Source: BP-133 sp040756995 (GTDB lineage Bacteria > Actinomycetota > Acidimicrobiia > IMCC26256 > BP-133). From it: a DNA stretch of 64,000 nucleotides. Below the pieces are notes generated by a model. It was not told where the DNA came from, did not search any database, and saw only the letters and a list, made by a program, of their open reading frames with translations. Position 1 is the stretch's first letter; each line of letters opens with the position of its first letter. Positions 34,597-44,500 of this stretch are shown here, piece after piece. Location: contig JBFLYK010000017.1 of the NCBI GenBank assembly GCA_040756995.1, positions 1 through 64,000 on the forward strand. Direction: 5' to 3'. The translations under genes were made by a program, and so were the position numbers.

Positions 34597-34615
34597 CGAT
34601 CACAAAACGATCACA
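34597..34615 (+). promoter_or_regulatory. SARP-type direct repeats (candidate operator)
   Basis: Two identical copies of CGATCACA (34597-34604 and 34608-34615) lie 11 bp apart in the divergent region between the amidohydrolase operon and the SARP gene. Heptads with an 11-bp period are the geometry used by SARP regulators. On the minus strand a weak -10-like CAGGCT follows; on the plus strand the SARP gene's own -10 is 29 bp away. Confidence 0.6.
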
Positions 34616-34644
34616 GACCAAGGACGGCCCCGGACCCTGCCCCC

Positions 34645-34650
34645 TAGCCT
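34645..34650 (+). promoter_or_regulatory. -10 box of the SARP gene
   Basis: TAGCCT ends 7 nt before the GTG start with no ribosome binding site, so a leaderless mRNA is likely. Confidence 0.5.
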
Positions 34651-34657
34651 CTGTCCG

Positions 34658-37600
34658 GTGGAGTTCCGGATCCTCGGTCCTCTCGAGGTCGTCGAGGGAA
34701 ACCAGACCGTCACGCTGGGCGGGAGCCGGGAGCGGGCCCTCCTGGCGCTGTTGCTGCTGTCGCCCAACGAGGTCGTCTCGTCGGACCGGCTGATCGACGA
34801 CATCTGGGGCGACCGGCCGTCCCCCGGGGCCATCCACACGCTGCGCGTCACCATGTCGCGTCTGCGGAAGGCGCTCGGTGTGACCGGCGGAGAGGGATTC
34901 CTGGTGACCCGGGCGCCGGGCTATCTCGCCCGGGTGGGGCCGGCTGAGCTCGACACCGCCCGGTTCGCCGCCCTGGTGGCGAGGGGGCGAGATGAAGCGG
35001 CGCGGGGCGATCACGAACGGGCGGCGACGACGTTCTCCGAAGCCCTCGGCCTGTGGCGGGGCCCGGCCCTGGCCGATCTGGCCGACGGCTTCCTGTTCGC
35101 CCGCGTGGCGGCCGGCCGGCTGGAGGAGACGCGCCTCTCAGCGCTGGAGGAGCGCATCGACGCCGACCTCGCCCGGGGCCGGCACCGTGACGTGCTGCCG
35201 GAGCTAGAGGCGCTCACCCGGACGCACCCGCTGCGGGAGCGGCTGTGGGGCCAGCGGATGCTGGCCCTGTACCGGGCCGGCCGCCAGGCGGAGGCGTTGC
35301 GGGCCTACCAGGAGCTGCGGACCGCGCTCCGCCACGACCTCGGGATCGAGCCGCATGCCTCGCTCCAACGCCTGGAAACGGCCATCCTGCGCCACCAGCC
35401 GGAACTGGAGCTGGCGGCGGCTCCGCCGGGGCCGTCCACTGTGCCGGTCCCGAGTCTGCTGACCGACGTGGGGCGAATCTTCGTCGGTCGGGACGAGGAG
35501 CTGAAGCGGCTGCAGGAGGTCTGGGACCGGGCCGCGAGCGGCGCGGCCGAGGTGGCGCTGATCGGCGGCGAACCAGGGATCGGGAAGACCCGGCTGGCGG
35601 CGGAACTGGCCGGCAGGGTGCATGCCGCCGGGGCGGTGGTCCTCGCCGGACGGTGCGACGAGGACCTGGCCGTCCCTTACCAGCCGTTCGTCGAAGCGCT
35701 CCGCCACGCCGTCGAGCACACCCCGGCCGAAGCGCTCCCGGGCAGCCTGGGCCGGCACGGCGGCGAACTCGTCCGGCTTCTGCCCGACCTCCTCGGGCGG
35801 GCCCCGGATCTCGTCCCGCCCCTCCGCTCGGATCCGGAGACCGAGCGCTACCGGCTGTTCGACGCCGTGGCCGGTTGGCTGGCGTCGATGTCGGCCGACC
35901 GGCCCGTCCTGCTCCTGCTCGACGACCTCCAGTGGGCGGCCAAGCCCACCCTGCTGCTCCTGCGTCATGTGGCCCAGGCCGCCGATCCCCGGCGGCTCCT
36001 AATCGTCGGCCTCTTTCGGGATACCGACCTGGGTCGGGACAATCCCTTGTTCGAGACCCTCGCCGACCTGCGGCGCCAGGGCCGGACCGTGCGGATCTCG
36101 CTGGCCGGCCTCGACCGCCGCGGTGTCGAGGCCTTCATGGAGGCGGCCGCCGGTCATGTCCTCGACGCCGACGACCGAGCGCTGGCCCGGGTCATCCACG
36201 ACGAGACCGCCGGCAATCCCTTCTTCGTCGCCGAACTCCTCCGGCATCTGGTCGAGACCGGGGCGGTCCGGCGGCAGCACGGGCGCTGGCGGGCCCGCCC
36301 GCTCGCCGAGCAGGTCGGGATCCCGGATGGAGTGCGGGACGTGGTGCGGCGGAGGTTGTCGCGCCTCACCGAGAGCGCAGGCCGGATGCTGGCCGTGGCC
36401 GCCGTCATCGGACCGGAGTTCGACTTCGCGCTGCTCCGGGCGGTGGCTGGTCCGCCGCACGAGTCCGGGCCGGATCCGCCGGCGGATGGCCGCGGTCCGG
36501 ATGCCGTCCTTGAGGGGCTGGACGAGACCGTGGCCGCCCGCCTCGTCGTGGAGGTGCCCGGTCCGGTCCCCCGGGGTCGGTTCGCCCACGCTCTGGTCCG
36601 GGCCACGCTCTACGACGGATTGACCGTGGCCCGGCGGCTGACGCTCCACCGCAGAGTCGCCGAGGCCATCGAGGCGGCCCACGCCGCCGACCTCGGCGAA
36701 CACCTCCCGGCGCTGGCCCACCACTACGCCCGGGCCGCCGAGGGGGCGGCCGACATCGCCCGGGCGGTGGACTACGCCGTCCGGGCCGGTGACCGGGCCC
36801 TCGCTCAGCTCGCCAATGACGAGGCGGTCGGCTACTACCAGCAGGCACTGGGGTTGCTCGAGGTGACCGCGGGACCGGGCGACGACCGCCGGCGCCTGGA
36901 GCTGCTGATCGCGCTCGGCGAGGCGCAACGCCGGGCCGGCGACCCCGCGCACCGGGACACGCTCCTGGAGGCCGGCCGTTTGGCGGCGCGGCTCGGGAAC
37001 GCCGATGCCGTCGCCCGGGCCGCGCTGGCCAATCAGCGGGGAATGTTCAGCCGGTTCGGGGGCGTCGACACCGACCGGGTCGTGGCCTTCGAAGAGGCGC
37101 TGGCCGCCATCGGCCCGGCCGACACCGCAGTGCGGGCCCGGCTTCTGGGCTCGCTGGCCAGCGAGTTGTACTGGGCGAACGACCTGCGGCGCCACGAGGT
37201 CGGCCGGGAGGCGCTGGCCATTGCCCGCCGCCTCGGCGATGCCGTCACCCTGGCCGAGACCATCGCCCGCGTCTGGCTGCCGATCTGGGACCCGGCGGGA
37301 GCGGCCGAGCGGGCGGCGCTGGCCGACGAGCTGGAGGGGCTGGCGTCCGAGACGCGAGATCCGGTCGTCGGTTTCCAGGCCGGCTTCGCCGTGTTCCTGA
37401 CGAACCTCCAGCTCGCCCACATCGAACGCGCTACTGCGGGGATGCAACGCTGCCGGCAGGTGGCGGAGCAACTCGGCCAGCCCGTCCTGCGCTGGCTGGC
37501 CGCCATGGAGGAAGCCCACCACACCGGCCTGACCGGCCATCCGGAGGAGGCCCGGCGGCTCGTCGGCGAGGCCCGGCGACTCGGCGAGGCGGCCGGGCAG

Positions 37601-38233
37601 CCGGACAGCGGCGTCTATCACGACGGCTCGATCGCCTGCATCGCCGGACCGCTGCAGGGCCGGTTCGACGAGGCACTGGCGCTGGCGGCGGCCAGACGCT
37701 CCCTGGTCGTCTTCAGGGCCGGGAAGGCCTGGTTTGCCACCGAGATGGGCCACCTCGATGAAGCCCGGACGATCGTGGACGAACTCCGGGCCGACAACTT
37801 CGCCCTGGTTCCCAGGAACCACAACTGGTTCCAGACCCTCGGCTTCCTGAGCCGGGCGGCGGTGCTGCTCGGCGACCGGCAGGCGATGGCCGACCTCTAC
37901 GACCTCCTGCTGCCCAACCGGTCGGAGCTGACCGTCACGATCTCCTTCTCCCTTTGGCCCGTGGCCCACGAACTCGGCCTCCTGGCCAGCGGCCTCGGGC
38001 ACTTCGACGACGCCGAGCGGCACTTCGCTGACGCGACGGAGATCGAGTCCCGCATCGGCGCCCGGAGCCTGGCCGCCCACACGCAGCTGGAATGGGGCCG
38101 CATGCTGCTCGTGCGGGGCCAACCGGCCGATGCCGAGCGGGCCCGGACTCTTCTCGTCGAGGCCGCGGCGACCGCCCGGGACCTCGGATTGGGCAAGGTC
38201 GAGCGGGACACCCGCGCCCTGCTTCTCCAATGA
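34658..38233 (+). CDS. Large SARP/AfsR-type transcriptional regulator
   Basis: A 1191-aa regulator. Residues 1-95 form the OmpR-like winged helix of SARPs (FRILGPLEVVEGNQTVTLGG, LIDDIWGDRPSPGAIHTLRV, GYLARV), followed by the bacterial transcriptional activation domain (to about 245). An NTPase module has Walker A GGEPGIGKT near residue 302 and Walker B LLLLDDLQWA near 420. The last 500 residues are TPR-like helices. It should activate genes with direct-repeat operators, and such repeats lie just upstream, facing the amidohydrolase operon. Self-regulation is also possible. Confidence 0.9.
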   Translation: MEFRILGPLEVVEGNQTVTLGGSRERALLALLLLSPNEVVSSDRLIDDIWGDRPSPGAIHTLRVTMSRLRKALGVTGGEGFLVTRAPGYLARVGPAELDTARFAALVARGRDEAARGDHERAATTFSEALGLWRGPALADLADGFLFARVAAGRLEETRLSALEERIDADLARGRHRDVLPELEALTRTHPLRERLWGQRMLALYRAGRQAEALRAYQELRTALRHDLGIEPHASLQRLETAILRHQPELELAAAPPGPSTVPVPSLLTDVGRIFVGRDEELKRLQEVWDRAASGAAEVALIGGEPGIGKTRLAAELAGRVHAAGAVVLAGRCDEDLAVPYQPFVEALRHAVEHTPAEALPGSLGRHGGELVRLLPDLLGRAPDLVPPLRSDPETERYRLFDAVAGWLASMSADRPVLLLLDDLQWAAKPTLLLLRHVAQAADPRRLLIVGLFRDTDLGRDNPLFETLADLRRQGRTVRISLAGLDRRGVEAFMEAAAGHVLDADDRALARVIHDETAGNPFFVAELLRHLVETGAVRRQHGRWRARPLAEQVGIPDGVRDVVRRRLSRLTESAGRMLAVAAVIGPEFDFALLRAVAGPPHESGPDPPADGRGPDAVLEGLDETVAARLVVEVPGPVPRGRFAHALVRATLYDGLTVARRLTLHRRVAEAIEAAHAADLGEHLPALAHHYARAAEGAADIARAVDYAVRAGDRALAQLANDEAVGYYQQALGLLEVTAGPGDDRRRLELLIALGEAQRRAGDPAHRDTLLEAGRLAARLGNADAVARAALANQRGMFSRFGGVDTDRVVAFEEALAAIGPADTAVRARLLGSLASELYWANDLRRHEVGREALAIARRLGDAVTLAETIARVWLPIWDPAGAAERAALADELEGLASETRDPVVGFQAGFAVFLTNLQLAHIERATAGMQRCRQVAEQLGQPVLRWLAAMEEAHHTGLTGHPEEARRLVGEARRLGEAAGQPDSGVYHDGSIACIAGPLQGRFDEALALAAARRSLVVFRAGKAWFATEMGHLDEARTIVDELRADNFALVPRNHNWFQTLGFLSRAAVLLGDRQAMADLYDLLLPNRSELTVTISFSLWPVAHELGLLASGLGHFDDAERHFADATEIESRIGARSLAAHTQLEWGRMLLVRGQPADAERARTLLVEAAATARDLGLGKVERDTRALLLQ

Positions 38234-38305
38234 GCGGACCGGAGCCCGCGAGGACTTCGTAAGGCCGACGAAGCCAGCCGGGACGGTCCTGCTGGACATC
38301 GCCCA

Positions 38306-38548
38306 GTGGCGCGGGAAGCGTTGCTCGAGGAACCGGCCACGACGATGACCGTCACCGCTGGAGGACAGGCGCTTGCCCCGGAACGGCCCGTCCCCGTCAA
38401 GGGCTTCATTCCCCGCGCCGCCGGCTACGTGAGCACGACGAAGGGCTGGCTCGTTGGCTCCACCCTCTCCGTCGACGACCCCGACCCGGGCCTGACCATC
38501 GCCACCTCCGACGGCGGCCGGACCTGGCAGCGGCAGTTCCCGGCCTGA
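38306..38548 (+). pseudogene. Fragment of a BNR/sialidase-type repeat protein
   Basis: An 80-codon frame (internal ATG at 38345) whose last part, KGWLVGSTLSVDDPDPG then TIATSDGGRTWQRQFPA, is one typical BNR/YCF48-like blade with the T-DGG-TW signature. Such proteins have five or more blades and hundreds of residues, and no upstream remainder is visible, so this is probably the 3' remnant of a lost gene. The 337-bp stretch between the SARP gene and nitrilase holds nothing else recognisable. Confidence 0.5.
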
Positions 38549-38570
38549 CCCGCCGAGCGCCGCGTCCTGC

Positions 38571-39470
38571 TCAAGGGCGATCGACCACGAGGCGCAGCAC
38601 GTCCGGGCGTGCGTAGTGACCGACCGGGTCGAACTGGCGACGGGCCTTGCGGGCGCGGTCGGTCTCGATCTCGGCGTAGACGATTCCCTCGGTGGCTTCG
38701 AGCGGGCCGGCCAGGATGTCGCCCTCGGGGCCGCAGATCGTGGTGTTGCCCCGGGCCATGCAGTCGTCGTCGCCGCCGTAGATCTCCTCCGCCCCCGGCA
38801 GGTCGCGGGGGACGTCGGAGCCCCGCATGCAGAACGTGGCCCCGATGACGTGGACCCGGCCCTCCTTGGCGATGTGGCGGAGCGTCGGCACCCAGACGTC
38901 GCTGTTGTCCCAGGTCGGGGCGAGATAGATGTCGATGCCCAGGGCGTACAGCGCCGCCCGGGCCAGAGGCATGTAGTTCTCCCAACACATCAGCCCGCCG
39001 AGCCGGCCGAAGGGCGTGTCGAACACCACGAGACCCGAGCCGTCGCCTTGACCCCACACCAGGCGTTCGGCGCCGGTCGGCATCAGCTTCCGGTGCTTGC
39101 CGAGCAGCGACCCGTCCGGAGCGAAGAAGAACAGGGTGTTGTAGAGCGTCCCGCCCTGGCGCTCGTTCACGCCGATCGCCAGGTACACGGACGCTTCCCG
39201 GGCCGCGGCCCCCAGGGCATCCGCCGCCGGGCCGGGGACCTCGACCGCCTGGTCGTAGAGCCGTTCGTACCAGTCCCGGTCCGACCAGGGGGTGGTGCGC
39301 CAGACCCAGTCCGGATACCCCGGCACGAACGCCTCGGGAAAGACGACCAGCCCGGCGCCGTTGGCCGCCGCCTCCTCCATCAGGCGAGCGGCCTTCTCGA
39401 TCGTCGCGTCGCGGTCCAGGAACACCGGTGCCGCCTGGACCGCAGCCGCGACGACCTTCGAAGTCGACAT
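38571..39470 (-). CDS. Nitrilase (carbon-nitrogen hydrolase)
   Basis: A 299-aa C-N hydrolase. The Glu-Lys-Cys triad is intact: Glu46 in VVFPEAFVPGYP, Lys128 in GKHRKLMP and Cys162 in GLMCWENYMPLA. The motif CWENYMPL and the substrate-side PGYPDWVW are those of true nitrilases rather than amidases, so hydrolysis of a nitrile to acid and ammonia is expected. It is last in the operon methyltransferase, tandem cupin, nitrilase, 5 bp after the cupin stop. No signal peptide is seen, so it is cytosolic. Confidence 0.92.
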   Translation of the reverse strand: MSTSKVVAAAVQAAPVFLDRDATIEKAARLMEEAAANGAGLVVFPEAFVPGYPDWVWRTTPWSDRDWYERLYDQAVEVPGPAADALGAAAREASVYLAIGVNERQGGTLYNTLFFFAPDGSLLGKHRKLMPTGAERLVWGQGDGSGLVVFDTPFGRLGGLMCWENYMPLARAALYALGIDIYLAPTWDNSDVWVPTLRHIAKEGRVHVIGATFCMRGSDVPRDLPGAEEIYGGDDDCMARGNTTICGPEGDILAGPLEATEGIVYAEIETDRARKARRQFDPVGHYARPDVLRLVVDRP

Positions 39471-39475
39471 CTCGT

Positions 39476-40543
39476 TCAGCCGAGCGACGGCCGGCGACCA
39501 CTTCCACCGAGGAGGAGGCGAGCGGCGGCGCCGACCGCGACGAGCCCGAGGCCCAGAACGGCGAGTGCCAAGGGCGGCCCGCCGGCTCCGGTGCGGGGGA
39601 GAGTGGCCGACCCGGTCGCTTCCGAGGCGGAGGCGGGCAGAGCCGGCGCCGCAGCCGCACCGGCTGCCGCGAAGCAGGAAGCCGGCTGCGGCTCCGTGGC
39701 GATGGCCAACCGCTTGTCGGTTTCCCGGAGGTCGGTGACGGCGAGAACCGCCTCGCCGGTCGCCTGGGGGTTGTACGCCGCGTGGATGTGAGGGTGGTCG
39801 GTGGCGCCGGGGTCGTAGAAGCCCTGGCCGGCGGCGTACGTCTTGAAGGTGCAGTCCGTCTCGTAGACCCGCACCGTCCCGGATTTCACCACCACGAGGT
39901 GGGGACCCGGATGGTGGTGCCAGGCCGTGTGGCCGCCGGGGCCGATGGAGATGTGCCCCAGGACGGCTTCGGTGGCGGTCTTCGTCGCGACCGCAACCCC
40001 GTCGGCCACGGTCCCCTTGGCGTCTTCCGTGCGGGTGACGCCGAGGTTGCCGATCCCGTTGGCCGTCGAGGCGAAGCACGAACCTGGCCGCGGATCGGCG
40101 GCGATGGTCAGCCGCTTGTCGTCATTCCGGATGTCCGTGATGGCGAGCACCGCGTCGCCGGCCGCTTCGGCATTGTAGGCGGTGTGGATGTGAGGGCGGT
40201 CGGTGGGGCCGGCGTCGTAGAAGCCCTGGCCGGCGGCGTACGTCTTGAAGGTGCAGTCCGTCTCGTAGACGCGCACCGTCCCTGATTTCACCATGACGAG
40301 GTGGGGACCGGGGTGGTAGTGCCACGGCGTGTGGCCGCCCGGCGCGATCGAGACGAAGCCGGTCGTCACTTCGGCCGGGCCGTTCGTCTTGGTGTCGACG
40401 AGATCGGCCACGCCCGCCTTGGCGGCCTCCACCCGGGCGACGTCATGCTGCCCGACACCGCCGGCGAACACCGCCGGCGAGTGGAACAGCATCACTCCGG
40501 CCATGGCCATCGCCATGACCCAATTCCTCTGCAGTCTGTTCAT
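39476..40543 (-). CDS. Sortase-anchored tandem-cupin protein
   Basis: A 355-aa exported protein with a signal peptide (about residues 1-27), two cupin domains with metal-ligand patterns HTPWHYHPGPH and HTAWHHHPGPH and later HIH, an Ala-rich spacer, and a C-terminal LPRTG motif, hydrophobic helix and Arg pair, that is, a cell-wall sorting signal. The two cupins are very similar, with a 57-bp stretch identical 402 bp apart, so they arose by recent internal duplication. The ligand or reaction is unknown. It starts 11 bp after the methyltransferase with GGGGGACG before the ATG. Confidence 0.82.
   Translation of the reverse strand: MNRLQRNWVMAMAMAGVMLFHSPAVFAGGVGQHDVARVEAAKAGVADLVDTKTNGPAEVTTGFVSIAPGGHTPWHYHPGPHLVMVKSGTVRVYETDCTFKTYAAGQGFYDAGPTDRPHIHTAYNAEAAGDAVLAITDIRNDDKRLTIAADPRPGSCFASTANGIGNLGVTRTEDAKGTVADGVAVATKTATEAVLGHISIGPGGHTAWHHHPGPHLVVVKSGTVRVYETDCTFKTYAAGQGFYDPGATDHPHIHAAYNPQATGEAVLAVTDLRETDKRLAIATEPQPASCFAAAGAAAAPALPASASEATGSATLPRTGAGGPPLALAVLGLGLVAVGAAARLLLGGSGRRPSLG
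39812..40270 (-). repeat. Intragenic tandem duplication (402-bp period)
   Basis: Within the tandem-cupin gene the segments 39812-39868 and 40214-40270 are identical over 57 bp, and flanking sequence stays highly similar. Synonymous positions are conserved too, which points to recent duplication or gene conversion. Confidence 0.8.
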
Positions 40544-40554
40544 GACGTCCCCCT

Positions 40555-41406
40555 TCACTTGGTTCCGGAGCCCACGAGGAGCTCGCAGGGGCCGACGAAG
40601 CCGGCGGGCGTCTCGAAGCGGGTCAGGGCGGACTGGATCTCGTCCCACACCGCCGGCCGGTCCTCCTCCGCCACGCCGGCGAGCATCTGGTGCAGGGCCC
40701 CGAAGGACTCCCGCTCGAACCGGACGCACTCCGCCGCGGTCGGCAGCCGCAGCGGGGCGGGAACAGCCTCGACGGTCACATCCGAGAAGCCCGCCGTGGT
40801 AAGCGCGGCCTCGAAGACCCCCGGTGCCCCGAGGCTGAACGGCCCCGGCTGGCCGGGCTGCGGGGGAGGGAGCTGCGCCCGGTGGCGGATGATCGACACC
40901 GGAACGGAGAAGAACTCGTTGCGCTCGGGGGTCGAGTAGACGACCGCCGCCATGCGTCCACCGTCCCGCAGCGCCCGGCGCATGCCGGCCAGGGCCCGCT
41001 GCTGGTCGGGGAAGTAGATCAGGCCCACCCGGCAGATGACGGCGTCGAACGACCCCGCCGGGAGGGAGTCGAGCGCCTCACCGTCGGCCTCGATGGTCTC
41101 GATGTTGGTCAGTCCGGCCTCGGCAGCGGCCTTGGCCGCGTAGGTGAGGATCGTGGGCGAGATGTCGGTGGCCACCACCGAGCCGGTGACGCCGACCCGC
41201 CGGCCCGCCGCCAGCGTCTGCCCGCCGGCTCCGGCCGCCACGTCGAGCACTCGGGCACCGGCCACGACACCGGCGGCATCGAGCATGCGCTCGGTCGCCT
41301 GGCCGAGCCATTCCTCCAGCTTCGGTCCCCAGCGGTGCCAGGCCTCAGCGGCGTCCTCCCACTGCCGGCGGGTGGTGGTCTTGTACTGGACAGGGTCGCA
41401 GGCCAT
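40555..41406 (-). CDS. SAM-dependent methyltransferase
   Basis: A 283-aa class I methyltransferase with motif I VLDVAAGAGGQTL, then TDISPTIL, IEADGEALDSLP and the post-motif FDAVICRVGLIYFPD. It has the UbiE/COQ5-like layout; the acceptor (small molecule or lipid) is unknown. GAGGAGGAAA precedes the ATG. It is first in the three-gene minus operon with the anchored cupin protein and nitrilase, and divergent from a large NTPase regulator. Confidence 0.88.
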   Translation of the reverse strand: MACDPVQYKTTTRRQWEDAAEAWHRWGPKLEEWLGQATERMLDAAGVVAGARVLDVAAGAGGQTLAAGRRVGVTGSVVATDISPTILTYAAKAAAEAGLTNIETIEADGEALDSLPAGSFDAVICRVGLIYFPDQQRALAGMRRALRDGGRMAAVVYSTPERNEFFSVPVSIIRHRAQLPPPQPGQPGPFSLGAPGVFEAALTTAGFSDVTVEAVPAPLRLPTAAECVRFERESFGALHQMLAGVAEEDRPAVWDEIQSALTRFETPAGFVGPCELLVGSGTK

Positions 41407-41532
41407 GGGTTTCCTCCTCGTCTCGACCAACCTCTTCGAACCATTGGGCGCCAGATCGAGGGCTGATCGCGGAAGGTTCGGCCTGGCAGTTCGCCAGACG
41501 ACAACGGCCCACCCGACAGCGAGAATGGGGCG

Positions 41533-44500
41533 GTGTCCGAATCCCCGGGTGCCCGCGGCGGGATGGTTTCGCTGGTTGGTCGCGACGAGCTGCTCAACCG
41601 GCTCGGCGCTCTGGTCGGGCGGGCCCTGACCGGTCAGCGTGTGACGGTGATGGTCACCGGAGAGGGCGGCGTCGGCAAGACGTCCCTGCTGCGGGCCGTC
41701 GTCGCCGAGGAGGGCGGGCAGGGGCCCCGGATCGGGTGGGGCACGTGTCTCGATGTGGAGGGCGCGCCGGGCTACTGGCCCTGGACCCAGGCGCTCGACG
41801 GGCTGGTGCGGGAGATCGGGTCCGAGCAGGCGCGCCGGTTGGCCGGCGACGACGCGCCGCTGCTGGCCACGATCGTCCCGGGGCTCGGGGACGCCTCGCA
41901 CGGCGAGTTGACCGACCGTGCCCGGCTCCTGCTCTTCGATGCCGCCAGCCGCTTGCTCGACAGCCTGGCGTCGGACCGGGGGCTCGTCGTCGTGCTCGAC
42001 GACCTGCAGTGGGCCGACGCGTCGTCACTGGCCCTCTTCGACTTCGTCGCCCGGGCCGCTGACCGTTCGGGGGTCTGCCTCATCGGTGCCTACCGCCACA
42101 ACGAGCTGGATGCCTCGGCGCGGACGGTGCTCGGAGCGCTCGTCAGTCACAGCGAGCACGTCCACGTCGAGGGCATCGACGCCGAGGCCACTCAAGAGCT
42201 GGTGGCGCGCCTGACCGGACGAACCGTCGACCGGGCGACCGCCGATGCCATTCACCGGCGCACCGGCGGTCATCCGTTCTTCGTGCGGGAAGTCGCCCTT
42301 CTCGCCGGCCACGCCGATGGCGACGTCGAGCACATCCCGGCCGCCGTCCGCGATGTCATCGAACGGCGGATGGCCCGGCTCCCCGGGCCGACCCAGGCAG
42401 TGCTGGAGGTGGCCGCGATCCTGGGCACCGGCCTCCGGCCGGATGTCGCCGCTCGCGCTCTCGACACCTCTCCGCTCGCCGTCGAGGTCGCCGCCCGCGA
42501 CGCCGTCGTGGCCGGGGTGCTGACGCCCACCGGCGAGGGACTCCGCTTCGCCCACGACCTGCTCCGGGAGACGATCCTCGACCGCCTGGAGCCCCCCCGC
42601 CGGGTGGCGCTGCACCAGGCGATCGGATCGGCCCTGGAGGAACGGGCGGCACGGACGGCACCCGCCGCGCCGGCCGAACTGGCCCGGCACTTCATCGCCG
42701 CCGTTCCGCTCGACGGGCCCGAACGGGCCGTTCGATGGGCCCTGCAAGCGGCCACGGCCGACTGTGAGGCCCTGGCCTTCGCCGAGGCCGCCGGGCACTT
42801 GCGCCGCCTCCGGGCCAGTCTCGCCGAGGCGGCCGTCGACCTCGCCGACCACCAGCTGTTCGACGTCCTCGTCGCCGAAGCGGACGCCCTCGCCCGCGCC
42901 GGAGGCACCCTCGACGCCCGGGGCCTGCTGCGCGCCGCCCGCGACGTCGCCGATCGCATGCAGGACCCCGACCGGACGGCGAGGGTGGCGCTGGCCACGG
43001 CCGAACTCGGGGCCCGCTTCGCCGTCCGCCGGGACGAGATCGTGCGGGAACTCGACCGGGCCCTCACCGTCGTCGCCGGCGCCAACCCGGCGCGGGAGGC
43101 GCAGCTCACCGCCACGCTGGCCCGCGAACTGCAGCACTCGGTGGCGGAAGACCGTCCCCGGGCCGGACCCTTGAGCGAACGGGCCCTGGAACTGGGGCGA
43201 CAGGCCGGCGATCCGGCCACGCTGGCCGCCTGCCTCCTGGCCCGCCACGACGTGCTCTGGACCGCGGGCACCGAGGTCGAACGAGCTGACATCGCCCGGG
43301 AGATCATCGCCGTCGCCCTCGACGCCGGCGACGACGAGCGCCACGCCCAGGGCCTGCTCCTGCTGGCCAACGCCCTGCTGGAGCACGGTTCGCCCGCCTT
43401 CCAGGCCGCCCTCGACGGCTGCCTGGTCATCCTCGACCGCCTGCGCCAGCCGCTCCACCGCTATCTGGCCGAGACCAGGCGGGCCTGCCTCGCCATGCTG
43501 CACGGCCGGCTCGACGAAGCGGACGAGCGCATCGAGCACGCGGCGGTGCTCGGCGATCGCATCCGCGAACCGGACACCGGCAACGTCCGCATGTCGCAGC
43601 GCCTCGAGTTGGTGCGGGGCCGGGGTCGGGCGGACGAACTGCGGGCCTTCGCCGCCGACGCCGTGGCCCACTGGACGGGTGCGCCCATCCATGCCCACGC
43701 CGTCGCCGCCGGGTTCTCCGCCCGGGCGGGCGACCTGGGGGCGGCCCGGCACCACGTCGCGGCGGTCGTCGACCTCGGGACCTGGCGAGCGGACCGCTCC
43801 TACCTGTGGTCGGTGTTCGTGCGGGAACTGGCCCAGGCCGCCGTGGCCCTCGGCGACCGGGACGTGTGTGCGCAACTGCTCGACGACCTCGCCCCGGTGG
43901 CCGGTTCGTGCGGTGTCAACGGCGCGGTCGTCGCCTTCGCCGGCAGCCACGCCCACACGGCCGGCCTCCTCGCCGCCGCGCTCGATCAGGCCGACCGGTC
44001 GCGGCAGTTGCTGGAGCAGGCGAGCGAGACCTACCAGCGCCTCGGCGCCGCCGGCTGGTATGACGAAGCCTGCCGGGATCTGGCCGCGGTCCAGTCGATC
44101 GCCGCGGCACCCGCGCCGACTGCTTCGATGTGCCGGCGTGGCGGCGTCTGGCACGTCACCTTCGGGGGAGTCAACGCGGTCGTGCCCCACACCAAAGGCC
44201 TCGCCGACATCGCCCGGCTCCTGGCCACGCCCGGGACCGAAATCCACGTGCTCGACCTCATGGACGCCGCTGACCGGTCCGGACCCGGAGGATCCCTCGC
44301 CGACCGCCGCGCGCTCGACGCCTACCGGATGCGTCTCGCCGACCTCGAGGCCGATGCGGCCGAGGCGGCCAGCCAGCACGACGACGAACGGTCGGCCCGA
44401 TTGGAGGCCGAGCGGCAGGCGTTGCTCGAGGAGCTCGGACGGGTCCGAGGCGTGCAGGGCCGGGTCCGCCAGTTCGCCAACCATCCGGCCGAACGGGCCC

